64,000 nucleotides of DNA from Mycobacterium sp. 852002-40037_SCH5390672 (GTDB taxonomy: Bacteria > Actinomycetota > Actinomycetes > Mycobacteriales > Mycobacteriaceae). The stretch spans positions 19,704 to 83,703 of the forward strand of contig NZ_LZTA01000027.1 in NCBI RefSeq assembly GCF_001665875.1. Direction: 5' to 3'. This document shows, piece after piece, positions 1 through 16,400 of the stretch. Numbering within the stretch: position 1 is the stretch's first letter; each line of letters starts with the position of its first letter. A program made the position numbers and the translations under genes. The notes under the pieces were generated by a model. The model was not told the DNA's origin, searched no databases, and worked only from the letters and a program-made list of their open reading frames with translations.

Positions 1-358
1 GGTGTCGACGCTGGCTCCAGATGCCGAGGGCGTGGTGCACAACATCAACGCCGACACCGCCGCGGCGGCGCTGGCCGAGGCGCTGCGCGCCGAGAAGCTG
101 TTGGTGCTCACCGATGTCGAAGGCCTGTTCACGAGTTGGCCGGATCGCGAGTCGCTGGTCAGCGAAATCGACACTGCCACACTGTCGCAACTACTACCGA
201 CGCTGGAGGCGGGCATGATTCCCAAAGTCGAAGCGTGTCTGCGGGCCGTGACCGCGGGCGTGCCCAGCGCGCACGTCATCGACGGGCGCGTCGAACACTG
301 TGTGCTGGTGGAGCTTTTCACCGATGCGGGCACCGGCACCAAGGTGATGAGCGCGTGA
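1..358 (+). CDS. argB: Acetylglutamate kinase, C-terminal part (5' end outside window)
   Basis: Cytoplasmic N-acetylglutamate kinase, which phosphorylates N-acetylglutamate in the second step of arginine synthesis. Only about the last 118 codons are present; the reading frame is open to the left edge, so the GTG at position 2 is not the real start. The visible part is the kinase C-terminal lobe, including the GMIPK segment and the terminal [10 protein letters not shown] stretch typical of mycobacterial ArgB. It sits directly ahead of argD on the same strand, with 40 bases between, as in the M. tuberculosis arg operon. Identity is secure from sequence and context. Confidence 0.93.
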   Translation, partial: VSTLAPDAEGVVHNINADTAAAALAEALRAEKLLVLTDVEGLFTSWPDRESLVSEIDTATLSQLLPTLEAGMIPKVEACLRAVTAGVPSAHVIDGRVEHCVLVELFTDAGTGTKVMSA

Positions 359-398
359 TGGCGACGATGCAGCGCAGCGATGGGGAGGAGCGGCACCG

Positions 399-3068
<2,670 letters not shown>

Positions 3069-3094
3069 GCGTTTCAACCTAAGGAGATTGGTTC

Positions 3095-5727
<2,633 letters not shown>

Positions 5728-5743
5728 GATGAGGTTATTTTCC

Positions 5744-5772
5744 CTGACGGGCCGTGACATGCAGACTAGACT
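5744..5772 (+). promoter_or_regulatory. Probable vegetative promoter for pks10
   Basis: A CTGACG -35-like hexamer (5744-5749) and a TAGACT -10 hexamer (5767-5772) are separated by 17 bases in the gap after argH. Initiation would fall near 5780, giving a leader of about 60 bases before the pks10 ATG. The match suits a mycobacterial SigA-type promoter. It was found by eye only. Confidence 0.5.
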
Positions 5773-5838
5773 TCGGGCTCAAAGCGATTCGGTTGAACGT
5801 CACGGACCGGGTCCTCGTCACCAAGGGGTGGGAGAACA

Positions 5839-6900
5839 ATGAGCGTCGTCGCCGGCGTCTTCGGTGCGTTACCGCCGCACCGATACTCCCAGCGTGAGCT
5901 CACCGACTTCTTCGTCAGCATCCCGGAGTTCGAGGGCTACGAGGAGGTCGTCCGGCAGTTGCATGCCAGCGCCAAAGTCGGTAGCCGTCACCTCGTGTTA
6001 CCGCTGGAGCAATACCCCGCGCTGAACGACTTCGGCTTGGCGAACCGGATCTTCACCGAACACGCCGTGAAGCTGGGCTGTGAAGCGCTTGCCGGCGCGC
6101 TCGACGAGGCGGGACTGCGGCCGCAAGACGTCGACGTGCTCATCACCACCACCGTCACCGGACTGGCGGTGCCCTCCGTGGACGCCCGCATCGCCGCGAA
6201 GCTGGGCCTGCGCGACGATGTGCGACGGATGCCGCTGTTCGGGCTGGGCTGCGTGGCCGGGGCCGCGGGTGTGGCTCGCGTGAACGACTACCTGCGCGGC
6301 GCACCGGACGCCGTGGCCGCCCTGATCTCCGTCGAGCTCTGCTCGCTGACCTATCCGGGATACACGCCGTCGCTGGCCGGCATGGTCGGCAGCGCCCTGT
6401 TCGCCGACGGCGCCGCGGCGGTGGTGGCCGTCGGCGACCGGCGCGCCGAACAGCTGGTGGCCAGCGGACCCAGCATCCTGGATTCGCGCAGCCATCTGTA
6501 TCCCGATTCGCTGCGCACCATGGGCTTCGACGTGCGCGCAGGAGGCTTCGAGCTGGTTCTGTCCAAGGACGTCGGGGCTGTGGTGGAGCAATACCTCGAA
6601 GACGATGTCACCCAATTCCTGGGGGCGCACGGGTTGACCACGGCCGACATCGGCGCGTTCGTGAGCCATCCCGGTGGCCCCAAGGTCATCGAGGCGATCA
6701 ACGCGGCGCTCAGCCTGCCGCCGGAGGCCCTCGAACTCACCTGGCGTTCACTCGGCGAGATCGGCAACCTCTCCTCGGCGTCGGTGTTGCATGTGCTGCG
6801 CGACACCATGGCCAAGCCGCCGCCGAGCGGAAGCCCCGGTTTGATGCTCGCAATGGGTCCAGGATTTTGTTCCGAACTGGTGTTGTTGCGTTGGCATTGA
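5839..6900 (+). CDS. pks10: Type III polyketide synthase (chalcone synthase-like), Pks10
   Basis: Homodimeric chalcone-synthase-fold enzyme that extends an acyl-CoA starter with malonyl-type units on free CoA. It has 353 residues. The catalytic triad is visible: C138 in FGLGCVAG, H277 in SHPGGPK and N310 in GEIGNLSS. The terminal [13 protein letters not shown] is typical of the mycobacterial group. GGGGTGGGAGA precedes the ATG. In M. tuberculosis pks10 has been linked to phthiocerol dimycocerosate production and also sits between argH and pks7. A close paralogue (pks11) closes this cluster. The starter and product cannot be read from sequence. Confidence 0.93.
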   Translation: MSVVAGVFGALPPHRYSQRELTDFFVSIPEFEGYEEVVRQLHASAKVGSRHLVLPLEQYPALNDFGLANRIFTEHAVKLGCEALAGALDEAGLRPQDVDVLITTTVTGLAVPSVDARIAAKLGLRDDVRRMPLFGLGCVAGAAGVARVNDYLRGAPDAVAALISVELCSLTYPGYTPSLAGMVGSALFADGAAAVVAVGDRRAEQLVASGPSILDSRSHLYPDSLRTMGFDVRAGGFELVLSKDVGAVVEQYLEDDVTQFLGAHGLTTADIGAFVSHPGGPKVIEAINAALSLPPEALELTWRSLGEIGNLSSASVLHVLRDTMAKPPPSGSPGLMLAMGPGFCSELVLLRWH

Positions 6901-7026
6901 TCCTTGCCCGTGCACTTCCGTTCCGACCGTAAGGCGTTGCTTTTTGAGCTTGAAATTGGGGCTTGGAAGAGTTTGTGGCGGTGGGATCCCGGTCGGCGTG
7001 GAAAGGACCATTGCGGAGGGATCGCT

Positions 7027-7056
7027 GTGAGTGACACGAGAGGCCGCCTTCGATGA
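7027..7056 (+). CDS. Possible nine-codon leader peptide coupled to pks7
   Basis: A GTG start 6 bases after a strong GGAGGG (7015-7020) opens a frame coding MSDTRGRLR, whose TGA overlaps the pks7 ATG as ATGA. The ribosome site ahead of this small frame is better than the AGAGG ahead of the pks7 ATG itself. Ribosomes may therefore reach pks7 by termination-reinitiation. Coding is inferred from signals only. Confidence 0.35.
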   Translation: MSDTRGRLR

Positions 7057-10000
7057 ACGGCAACACCGAAGAGCTGATCAAGGCTCTTCGCCAATCGCTG
7101 AAAGAAAACGAGCGGCTCAAGCGCGAGAACCGCCAGTACCTGGCTAGCGCGACCGAACCGGTGGCGGTGGTGGGCATGGGCTGCCGGTACCCGGGCGGCG
7201 TGAATTCGCCAGAGGCTTTGTGGCAGATGGTGGTTGAGGGCCGCGATGTGGTCTCGGAGTTTCCCGCGGACCGCGGCTGGGACCTGACGGGTCTGTTCGA
7301 CGCGGATCCCGACGCGGTGGGCAAGTCGTACGCGCGGTGCGGCGGGTTCCTCTCGGATGTAGCCGATTTCGATGCCGCGTTCTTCGGCATCGCACCCAGC
7401 GAGGCGCTGGCGATGGACCCGCAACAGCGCTTGCTGCTCGAGGTGTCCTGGGAGGCGTTGGAGCGGGCCGGAATTGACCCTGCCACCCTGCGCAACTCGG
7501 CGACCGGTGTGTTCGCCGGGATTTTCCATGGCTCCTACGGGGGTCAGGGACGGGTGCCGGGGCACCTGGAGCGATACGGCCTGCGTGGCTCGACGCTGAG
7601 TGTGGCCTCGGGGCGGGTGGCGTATTCGCTGGGATTCGAAGGTCCGGCCGTCTCGGTTGACACGGCGTGTTCGTCGTCGTTGGTGGCCCTGCATTTGGCG
7701 GCGCAGTCGTTGCGTTCCGGCGAGTGCGATCTGGCACTGGCCGGGGGCGTCACGGTGATGGCCACGCCGGCGATGTTCATCGAGTTCAGCCGCCAGCGCG
7801 CGCTGGCCGCCGACGGTCGATGCAAGGCGTACTCGGGAGCCGCCGACGGCACCGGGTTTTCCGAGGGCGTCGGTGTGCTGGTTCTGGAACGACTGGCCGA
7901 TGCCCGGCGGCATGGGCATTCGGTGCTGGCGGTGGTGCGCGGATCCGCGGTGAATCAGGACGGCGCGTCCAACGGCCTGGCGACGCCCAACGGGCCGTCG
8001 CAGCAACGGGTGATTTGGGCGGCGCTGGCCAATGCACGGCTGGGCACTGCCGATGTGGATCTGGTCGAGGGCCATGGGACGGGGACCACGCTCGGGGATC
8101 CCATTGAGGCCCAAGCGGTTCTGGCCACCTACGGGCAGGACCGGCCGGCGGATGAGCCGCTGTGGCTGGGGTCGATCAAATCGAACATGGGTCATACTTC
8201 GGCCGCCGCGGGCGCCGGCGGAGTGATCAAGGTGGTGCAGGCGATTCGTCACGGGGTGATGCCCAAGACGTTGCACGTGGATGAGCCGACGCCGCACGTG
8301 GATTGGACCGCCGGGGCGGTGTCGCTGCTGACCGAACAGCGGCCCTGGCCGGTAGTGGACCGGCCGCGTCGCGCGGGTGTCTCGTCTTTCGGGATCAGCG
8401 GCACCAACGCGCACGTCATCGTGGAGCAGTACGCTGCGGAGCCGGAAAACGCCGCGCCCTCAGGCGATGACGTGGTGGTGCCGTGGGTGCTCTCGGCCCG
8501 CTCGGGTGAAGCGCTGGCGAACCAGGCGGCGCGGCTGCTGGCCCGGGTGAAGGCCGATCCCGGTGTGCGGGTGCTCGACGTGGGCTGGTCGCTGATAGTG
8601 ACGCGGTCGCGCTTCGAGCACCGGGCGGTGATCGTGGGTGCCGACGGCGCGCAGTTGCTGCGTGGGTTGGCGGCATTGGCGGCCGGTGAGCAGGCCGCCG
8701 CCTTGGTGGTGGGCCGGGCGCGGCCGGTGGGCAAGACGGTGTTCGTGTTTCCCGGTCAGGGCTCGCAATGGGCCGGCATGGGCGCCCAATTGCTGGACAG
8801 TTCAACGATTTTCGCCGAACACCTGCAGCGCTGCGACAAGGCGCTCGCCGAACATGTCGACTGGTCGCTGATCGACGTCATCCGCGGCGTCCCGGGCGCA
8901 CCCGGATTGGACCGGGTGGACGTGGTGCAGCCGGCGCTGTGGGCGGTGATGGTGTCGCTGGCCGAATTGTGGCGCTCGGTGGGCGTGACGCCCGATGCGG
9001 TGATGGGCCATTCACAGGGCGAGATCGCGGCGGCCTATGTGGCGGGGGCGCTGTCGCTGGACGACGCCGCCCGGGTGGTCGCGTTGCGCAGCCGGCTACT
9101 GGTGCAATTGTCGGGCCGCGGCGGCATGGTCTCGTTGGCATGCAGTCTGCCGCGCGCCGAGCAGCTCATCGACGGCTGGGGTGAGCGATTGAATATCGCT
9201 ACCGTCAACGGTCTTTCGGCGGTGGTGGTGTCGGGCGAGGTGGACGCGCTGACGGAACTGATGCAACGGTGCGAAGCCGCCGACATTCGAGCCCGCAAGA
9301 TCGACGTCGACTACGCCTCGCATTCCGCACAGGTCGAGGCGATTCGCGAGTCCCTTGCCGACGCGCTCGAGGGCCTCGCGCCGCGGTCGTCCGCGGTCGC
9401 CTTCTTCTCGACGGTGACCGGCGAGCCGATGGACACCGCGGGGCTGAACGCTGACTACTGGTTCCAAAGCATCCGCCGCACGGTGCAATTCGAGCGGGCG
9501 GTACGCAGTGCGTGCGATGCGGGCTATCAGGTGTTCATCGAATCCAGTCCGCATCCGGTGCTGATGGCCGCCATCGAGGAAACCATGCCCGCCGGCGAGC
9601 AGGCGTGTGTCATCCCGTCGCTGGGCCGCGATGACGGTGGCCTGGACCGCTTCTGGCTTTCCGCCGCCCAGGCGCACGTCGCGGGCGTGGGAGTGGACTG
9701 GCGCGCCGCCATGGCCGGCCTCGGCGGCCGCCCGGTCGACCTGCCGACATATGGGTTCGTCCGGCAACACTTTTGGCTTCCGGGCGGATCGACCGGTTCG
9801 CAAGACGTCGCAACCCTGGGCCTGGCCGGTGCCGATCACGGGCTGCTCGGTGCGGTGCTGCCGCGGCCCGATTCCGGCGGCGTGGTGCTGATGGGCCGGT
9901 TGTCGACGGCAGCCCACCCCTGGCTGGCCGATCACGCGGTGGGCGAGACGGTGTTGTTCCCGGGGGCGGGATTCGTCGAATTGGCCATCCGCGCGGGCGA

Positions 10001-13000
10001 TGAGGTCGGTTGCGGGGTGCTCGAGGAGCTGACTCTGTCGGCCCCGTTGCTGCTTTCCGCGGCCGAGGCGATACGGGTGCAGCTGGTGGTCGGCGCCGCC
10101 GATGGGTCGGGACACCGGCGGCTGTCGGTGTATTCGGCCGGGGCGCAGCCGGACTCGGAGTGGGTGTTGCACGCCGAGGGCGTGTTGCGACCGGGCACGG
10201 TGACACCGGTCGCGGACTTCTCGATCTGGCCGCCCGTCGGGGCGACCGCGGTCGACGTCGCCGGCGCCTACGCGCGGCTGGCGCAGCGTGGCTACGAATA
10301 TGGCGGCGCTTTCCAAGGTTTGCTGGCGATGTGGCAGCGTGGGGACGAGATTTTCGCCGAGATCGCCGTGCCCGACGAGGCCGCCGCCCAGGACGCCGGC
10401 TTCGGAATCCATCCCGTGCTGCTGGACGCCGCGCTGCACGCGATCGGCGTCGCCCACGAGCACGACCAGACCGTGTTGCCGTTCTCCTGGCAGGGCGTGT
10501 CGCTGCATGCATCGGGTGCTTCGCGGGCGCGGGTCCGGATTGCGCCGGCCGGCGCCGGCGCGGTGTCGGTGGAATTGGCCGACGGGGCGGGACTGCCGGT
10601 GCTTTCGGTGCGATCGTTGGCCATGCGCCCGGTCGCGCTCGAGCAGTTGACGGTCGCGGCCCCCGCGCAGCGATCGCTTGCCGAGGGATTGCTGGACGTG
10701 ACCTGGTCGCCGATTTCACTGGGCAGCGGCGACGGTGGTGCCGACGCGACGTTGTGGAAGCCGGGCGATCATGGTGGCGACGTGGTGAAGTCCGTGCACG
10801 CCGCCGCCACCGAGATATTGGCGGTGTTGCAATCCTGGTTGGGCGAGGAGAGCGCCGGGGTGCTGGCCGTGCAGACGCGCGGGGCGGTAGCCCTTGCCGG
10901 TGAAGATGTTTGCGACCTGGCCGGGGCCGCGGTGTGGGGCCTGGTGCGGTCGGCGCAAGCCGAGCACCCGGGCCGGATGGTGCTGATCGACTCCGATGGC
11001 TCGGTCGATGTCGACACGGTAATCGGTTGTGGCGAGCCGCAAGTGGTGGTTCGCCAGGGTGTGGCGTATGCGGCGCGGTTGCGGCCGGTGCCCTCGGCCT
11101 CCGTTGTGCGGTTGCCTGCCGCGGGTTGGCGGTTGGATGCGGGCGGCGAGGGCACGCTGGAGAACCTCGTCGTGAGCCCGTGCCCGCGAGTGCAATTGAG
11201 CGCGGGGCAGGTGCGGGTGGAGGTGGCCGGGGTCGGGGTCAACTTCCGCGATGTCCTGGTGGCACTGGGGATGTATCCCGGCGGTGGCCGGCTGGGTGCC
11301 GAGGGTTCCGGCGTGGTCGTCGAGGTGGGGCCCGACGTGACCGGACTGGCGGTCGGGGATGCGGTGATGGGGTTGCTCGGGGTTGTGGCTTCCGAAGCGG
11401 TGGTGGATCAGCGAATGGTGACACCGGTGCCGCCGGGGCTGTCGCTGGTTGCCGCCGCGGGGGTGCCGGTGGTGTTCCTGACGGCGCTCTACGGGCTGTC
11501 GGTGTTGGGCGGGCTTCGGGCCGGCGAGCGGGTATTGGTGCACACCGCCACTGGCGGAGTCGGCATGGCCGCGGTGCAGCTGGCACGGCATTGGGGTGCC
11601 GAGGTGTTCGTCACCGCCAGCCGTGGCAAGTGGGATACCTTGCGCGCGATGGGATTTCACGACGACCACATGGGCGATTCGCGAACGACGGAGTTCGGGG
11701 CGAAATTCTTGTCGGCCACCGGCGGGGCCGGGTTCGACGTTGTGCTCAATTCCCTGGCCGGCGAGTTCACCGACGCGTCGTTGCGGTTGCTGGCTCCCGG
11801 TGGGCGATTCATCGAGATGGGCAAGACCGACGTGCGCGATCCGCGTGTCATCGCCGATGACTATCGGGGCGCCGAATATCGGGCGTTCGACCTTTTGGAG
11901 GCAGGACCCGACCGTATCGCGGCGATGCTGGCCGAGATCGTGGGATTGTTGGCGGACGGAGTCCTGACACCGTTGCCGCTGAAGGCCTTTGATGTCCGAT
12001 GCGCCTCGGCGGCCTATCGCTACGTCAGCCAGGCACGTCATATCGGCAAGGTCGCTCTGACGGTCCCGTCGGGGCCCGGTGAGGTGCTCAGCGGGTGCGG
12101 CGGTGGGCTTGCGGGGGCCAGCGTGGTGATCACCGGTGGCACCGGTATGGCCGGTTCGGCGCTGGCCCGCCACCTCGTCGGCCGTTACCGGGCGGCGCAC
12201 GTGGTGTTGGTCAGCCGGGCCGGCGACCGGGCTCCCGGGGTCACCGAGTTGGTGGCCGGCCTGCAGGCCGCCGGCGCGCAGGTGTCGGTGGTGGCCTGTG
12301 ATGTCGCCGACCCCGACGCGGCATCGGCCATGTTGGCCTCGATACCGGCGCAGTATCCGCTGCGCGGCGTCATCCATGCGGCGGGCATCCTCGACGACGG
12401 GTTGATCTCTTCGCTGACCCCGGACCGGGTGGACGCGGTATTGCGCGCCAAGGTCGACGGGGCCTGGAACTTGCACGAGCTGACCCGGCACCTGGATTTG
12501 TCGGCGTTCGTGGTGTTTTCGTCGATGGCCGGAATCGTGGGGACCCCGGGTCAGGCCAACTATGCGGCGGCCAACAGTTTCCTCGACGCGCTGGCCGCCT
12601 ACCGGCGTGCCCACGGACTGCCCGGCGTGTCACTGGCCTGGGGGCTGTGGGAGCAGGCCTCGGCGATGACCGCACACCTGGGGGATCGCGACAAGGCCCG
12701 GATGAGCAGGATCGGGCTGGCGCCGCTGTCCACCGAGCAGGCGCTGGCGGCTTTCGACGCCGCGATGCTGGTGGACAGTCCGGTGCTGGTGGCCGCTCGG
12801 GTGGACCGGGCCGCCCTGTCCGACAACATCGCCGCGCTGCCTCCGCTGTTGCGGGAACTCGTCGCCGGCCCGACCCGGCGCGTCATCGACGACTCGGACG
12901 TCACCGCGTCCACGACCGGGCTTTCCGCGCGCCTGCACGGCCTGAGTCCCGAGGCGCGACAGCGTGAGCTGGTCGATCTCGTCTGCGGCAACGCGGCGAT

Positions 13001-13451
13001 GGTGCTGGGCGTGCCCAATCCGGCAGACATCGACGACGCCCGCGCATTCCAGGAGCTCGGCTTTGATTCGCTGACCGCCGTCGAATTGCGTAACCGGCTC
13101 AAAAACGCCACGGGGCTTACCCTTTCGCCGACACTGATCTTCGACTACCCGACACCCACCGTGCTGGCCGCGCATCTGGATACCCAGCTGGCCGGCACCT
13201 CCGGCAAGGACCCCGACGATCAGCCGAACTTGATGGGCCGGTTCAACGACATCACCCGCGAACTTCAGAGGTTGCTCGGCGCGCCCGGCTGGAATTCCGA
13301 CGACAAGTCGGTGCTGCGGGGCCGTATTCAGAACCTGCTCGCGACGCTTCCGTCAAATGATCTTTCCGATTCCGAACACCTCGACGACGACCTCGACGCC
13401 GCCACCGAAAGCCAACTCTTTGCGATCCTCGATGAAGAACTCGGCCGCTGA
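7053..13451 (+). CDS. pks7: Type I modular polyketide synthase Pks7 (KS-AT-DH-ER-KR-ACP)
   Basis: Fully reducing one-module synthase of 2132 residues. Order: N-terminal docking coiled coil (about 4-30), KS 34-460 with active C206 in DTACSSS, AT about 555-870 with S654 in GHSQGE and a YASH motif, DH about 915-1200, ER about 1360-1660 ([11 protein letters not shown]), KR about 1685-1865 ([18 protein letters not shown]), and ACP with phosphopantetheine serine S2006 in GFDSL. GHSQGE with YASH is the methylmalonyl-CoA AT signature, so it should add methyl-branched units. The DH motif reads [10 protein letters not shown], with Glu where HxxxGxxxxP has Gly. The C-terminal tail [13 protein letters not shown] resembles a docking end. 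There is no thioesterase. In M. tuberculosis, pks7 mutants lose phthiocerol dimycocerosates. Confidence 0.94.
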   Translation: MNGNTEELIKALRQSLKENERLKRENRQYLASATEPVAVVGMGCRYPGGVNSPEALWQMVVEGRDVVSEFPADRGWDLTGLFDADPDAVGKSYARCGGFLSDVADFDAAFFGIAPSEALAMDPQQRLLLEVSWEALERAGIDPATLRNSATGVFAGIFHGSYGGQGRVPGHLERYGLRGSTLSVASGRVAYSLGFEGPAVSVDTACSSSLVALHLAAQSLRSGECDLALAGGVTVMATPAMFIEFSRQRALAADGRCKAYSGAADGTGFSEGVGVLVLERLADARRHGHSVLAVVRGSAVNQDGASNGLATPNGPSQQRVIWAALANARLGTADVDLVEGHGTGTTLGDPIEAQAVLATYGQDRPADEPLWLGSIKSNMGHTSAAAGAGGVIKVVQAIRHGVMPKTLHVDEPTPHVDWTAGAVSLLTEQRPWPVVDRPRRAGVSSFGISGTNAHVIVEQYAAEPENAAPSGDDVVVPWVLSARSGEALANQAARLLARVKADPGVRVLDVGWSLIVTRSRFEHRAVIVGADGAQLLRGLAALAAGEQAAALVVGRARPVGKTVFVFPGQGSQWAGMGAQLLDSSTIFAEHLQRCDKALAEHVDWSLIDVIRGVPGAPGLDRVDVVQPALWAVMVSLAELWRSVGVTPDAVMGHSQGEIAAAYVAGALSLDDAARVVALRSRLLVQLSGRGGMVSLACSLPRAEQLIDGWGERLNIATVNGLSAVVVSGEVDALTELMQRCEAADIRARKIDVDYASHSAQVEAIRESLADALEGLAPRSSAVAFFSTVTGEPMDTAGLNADYWFQSIRRTVQFERAVRSACDAGYQVFIESSPHPVLMAAIEETMPAGEQACVIPSLGRDDGGLDRFWLSAAQAHVAGVGVDWRAAMAGLGGRPVDLPTYGFVRQHFWLPGGSTGSQDVATLGLAGADHGLLGAVLPRPDSGGVVLMGRLSTAAHPWLADHAVGETVLFPGAGFVELAIRAGDEVGCGVLEELTLSAPLLLSAAEAIRVQLVVGAADGSGHRRLSVYSAGAQPDSEWVLHAEGVLRPGTVTPVADFSIWPPVGATAVDVAGAYARLAQRGYEYGGAFQGLLAMWQRGDEIFAEIAVPDEAAAQDAGFGIHPVLLDAALHAIGVAHEHDQTVLPFSWQGVSLHASGASRARVRIAPAGAGAVSVELADGAGLPVLSVRSLAMRPVALEQLTVAAPAQRSLAEGLLDVTWSPISLGSGDGGADATLWKPGDHGGDVVKSVHAAATEILAVLQSWLGEESAGVLAVQTRGAVALAGEDVCDLAGAAVWGLVRSAQAEHPGRMVLIDSDGSVDVDTVIGCGEPQVVVRQGVAYAARLRPVPSASVVRLPAAGWRLDAGGEGTLENLVVSPCPRVQLSAGQVRVEVAGVGVNFRDVLVALGMYPGGGRLGAEGSGVVVEVGPDVTGLAVGDAVMGLLGVVASEAVVDQRMVTPVPPGLSLVAAAGVPVVFLTALYGLSVLGGLRAGERVLVHTATGGVGMAAVQLARHWGAEVFVTASRGKWDTLRAMGFHDDHMGDSRTTEFGAKFLSATGGAGFDVVLNSLAGEFTDASLRLLAPGGRFIEMGKTDVRDPRVIADDYRGAEYRAFDLLEAGPDRIAAMLAEIVGLLADGVLTPLPLKAFDVRCASAAYRYVSQARHIGKVALTVPSGPGEVLSGCGGGLAGASVVITGGTGMAGSALARHLVGRYRAAHVVLVSRAGDRAPGVTELVAGLQAAGAQVSVVACDVADPDAASAMLASIPAQYPLRGVIHAAGILDDGLISSLTPDRVDAVLRAKVDGAWNLHELTRHLDLSAFVVFSSMAGIVGTPGQANYAAANSFLDALAAYRRAHGLPGVSLAWGLWEQASAMTAHLGDRDKARMSRIGLAPLSTEQALAAFDAAMLVDSPVLVAARVDRAALSDNIAALPPLLRELVAGPTRRVIDDSDVTASTTGLSARLHGLSPEARQRELVDLVCGNAAMVLGVPNPADIDDARAFQELGFDSLTAVELRNRLKNATGLTLSPTLIFDYPTPTVLAAHLDTQLAGTSGKDPDDQPNLMGRFNDITRELQRLLGAPGWNSDDKSVLRGRIQNLLATLPSNDLSDSEHLDDDLDAATESQLFAILDEELGR

Positions 13452-13470
13452 TACCCCACAAGGAGCAACG

Positions 13471-16400
13471 ATGCCGGGCACCGCGCAGCACGTCGACTAC
13501 CTGAAACGCCTCACGGCGGATCTCAGGCGGACCCGTCGGCGCGTCGCGGAACTGGAGGGCCAACGTTCCGAGCAGATCGCGGTGGTGGGCATGGCCTGCC
13601 GCTACGCCGGCGGCGTCGAATCGCCAGAAGACCTGTGGCAACTGGTGATCGAGGGCCGCGACACGGTGTCGGACTTTCCGGCCGACCGCGGCTGGGACCT
13701 CGAGGGGTTGTACGACCCCGACCCAGACACCAAGGGAAAGATGTACACCCGGCAGGGCAGCTTCCTGCGGGACGCCGGCGACTTCGACGCCGGGTTCTTC
13801 GGCATCGGGCCCAGCGAGGCGCTGGCCATGGATCCTCAGCAGCGGATGATGCTGGAAATCAGCTGGGAAGCGTTGGAGCGGGCCGGCATTGACCCATTCG
13901 CGCTGCGCGGCTCGGCGACCGGCGTGTTCGCCGGCGTCATCCACGCGGGCTATGGCGGCGAAGTCAAGGGCGAGCTGGAGGGCTACGGGCTCACCGGTTC
14001 GACGCTGAGCGTGACCTCGGGCCGCGTGTCCTATGTGTTGGGGCTGGAAGGCCCCGCGGTATCGGTGGACACCGCGTGTTCGTCGTCGCTGGTCTCCATG
14101 CATCTGGCCGCGCAGTCGTTGCGGTCCGGGGAATGCGATCTGGCGCTCGCCGGTGGCGTGACCGTCATGGCCACCCCCGCGGCCTTCGTCGAGTTCAGCC
14201 GCCAGCGTGCGCTGGCCCCCGATGGTCGCTGCAAGGTGTACGCCGGTGCGGCGGACGGGACTTCGTGGTCGGAGGGCGCGGGCGTCCTGGTGCTGGAGCG
14301 GTTGGCCGATGCCCGGCGCCTGGGGCATCCGGTCTTGGCGGTGCTGCGTGGTACGGCGGTGAATCAGGATGGCGCGTCGAATGGTTTGACCGCACCCAAC
14401 GGGCCGTCCCAGCAGCGGGTCATCCGGGCGGCGTTGGCCGACGCCGGATTGACGGCCGCGGACGTGGATGTGGTTGAGGGCCATGGGACCGGGACGGTGC
14501 TCGGCGATCCCATCGAGGCCCAGGCCCTGCTGGCGACGTACGGGCAGGATCGCCCCGCGGACCGGCCGCTGTGGTTGGGGTCGATCAAATCCAACATCGG
14601 TCATACCTCGGCGGCGGCGGGGGTGGCCGGCGTGATCAAGATGGTGCAGGCGATTCGGCACGGGGTGATGCCCAAGACGCTGCACGTGGACATCCCGTCG
14701 CCACACGTGGATTGGTCGGCCGGTGCGGTCTCGCTATTGACCGAGCCGCAGCCGTGGCCGGATCACGGGGGGATACGACGCGCGGGCGTCTCGTCGTTCG
14801 GAATCAGCGGCACCAACGCGCACGTGATCGTCGAGCGGGCTCCAACCCAACTCGAGCGCGAGGCCGAGCCTGAGACGCCCAATTCGGTTATCCCGTGGGT
14901 GGTTTCGGCTCGATCGCTCGAGGCGTTGGCCGGTCAGGCGCAACGGCTGCTAGACCGGCTGAGCGCCGACGCGGGGCTGCGCGCGGTGGATGTGGGTTGG
15001 GCGCTGGCGACCACCCGGGCGGCCTTCGAGCATCGCGCGGTGCTGGTCGGTGCTGACCGTGCGACCCTGACGGCGGGGTTGGCCGGACTGGCGTCCGGGC
15101 GTCCGGACCCGGCCGTGCTGGTCGGCCGCACCCGGTCGGTGGGTAAGCGGGTGTTCGCCTTCCCCGGCCAAGGCTCGCAGTCGCTGGGCATGGGTGCCCA
15201 GTTGTATGAGCGTTTCCCCGTGTTCGCGCAGGCTTTCGACGAGGCCGTCGCGGCGGTGGACGGTCATGCGCGGCTGCCGCTGCGTGAGGTGATGTGGGGC
15301 ACGGACGCGGAGTTGTTGCAAAGCACGGAATTCGCGCAACCGGCGCTGTTCGTGTTGGAGATCGCGTTGGCCGCGTTGTGGCAGTCCTTCGGTGTGACAC
15401 CGGATGTGGTGATCGGCCACTCGGTGGGCGAGATCGCCGCGGCGTGCGTGGCCGGGGTGTTGTCGCTGTCGGATGCGGCGCGGCTGGTGTCGGCGCGCGG
15501 ACGGCTGATGGCCAGGCTGCCGGCCGGCGGGGTGATGGTCGCGGTGACCGCGACCGAGGCCGAGGTGGCTCCGTTGCTGAACGGCGCGGTGAGCATCGCG
15601 GCGGTCAACGGCCCACAATCGCTGGTGCTCTCCGGTGAGCAGGCCGCGGTGGGGGCGCTCGCGGACCGGCTGGCCGCTGGCGGCGCACGGGTGCACCGGC
15701 TGGCGGTCTCGCACGCGTTTCACTCGCCACTGATGGAGCCCATGATGGAGGACTTCGCGGCGGTGGCGGCCGAAGTGTCGGCCGGTGAGCCGCGGATTGC
15801 TCTGGTGTCCAACCTGACCGGGCAACTGGCCGGCCCCGAATATGGTTCGGTTGCGTACTGGGTGGACCATGTGCGCCGGCCGGTGCGGTTCGTCGAGGGT
15901 GTGCAGCTGGCCGAATCCCTGGGCGCCGGTGTGTTTCTGGAGGTGGGTCCGGGCGCGGCGTTGACGTCCGCGGTGGAACAGTCCCTGACCACCGACCGGG
16001 CGACGTCGGTGGTGACCATGGCCAAGGGCCGCCCCGAAGTGGACTCACTGCTGCGGGCGGCGGGGCAGCTGTTCACCGACGGCGCCGACGTGCACTGGGC
16101 CGCGGCGTTCGCAGAATTGAATGCCCGACGGGTCGAGCTGCCCACGTATGCCTTTGTGCGACGACGGTTTTGGTTGCCCAGCGATTCGGTGGGTTCGGCG
16201 AACATCGCCAGCCTGGGTTTGGCCGAGGCCGAGCATGCGTTGCTGGGTGCGGTGGTGGACCGGCCGGATTCCGGCGGTGTGGTGTTGACGGGCCGGCTTT
16301 CGGTCGCCGCTCAGCCATGGCTGGCCGACCACACGGTCGCGGGAACGGTGCTGTTCCCGGGGGCCGGCTTCGTGGAGTTGGCGTTGCGGGCCGGTGATGA

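Noticed and set aside
6351..8414. 687-codon minus-strand open frame across pks10-pks7
   Set aside because: It is a shadow of strong plus-strand genes; the translation is low-complexity Arg/His/Pro and spans two unrelated genes and their intergenic gap.
13357..13470. Upstream extension of the pks8 reading frame into pks7
   Set aside because: No start signal; the ATG at 13471 has AAGGAG and gives the expected docking-coil N-terminus.
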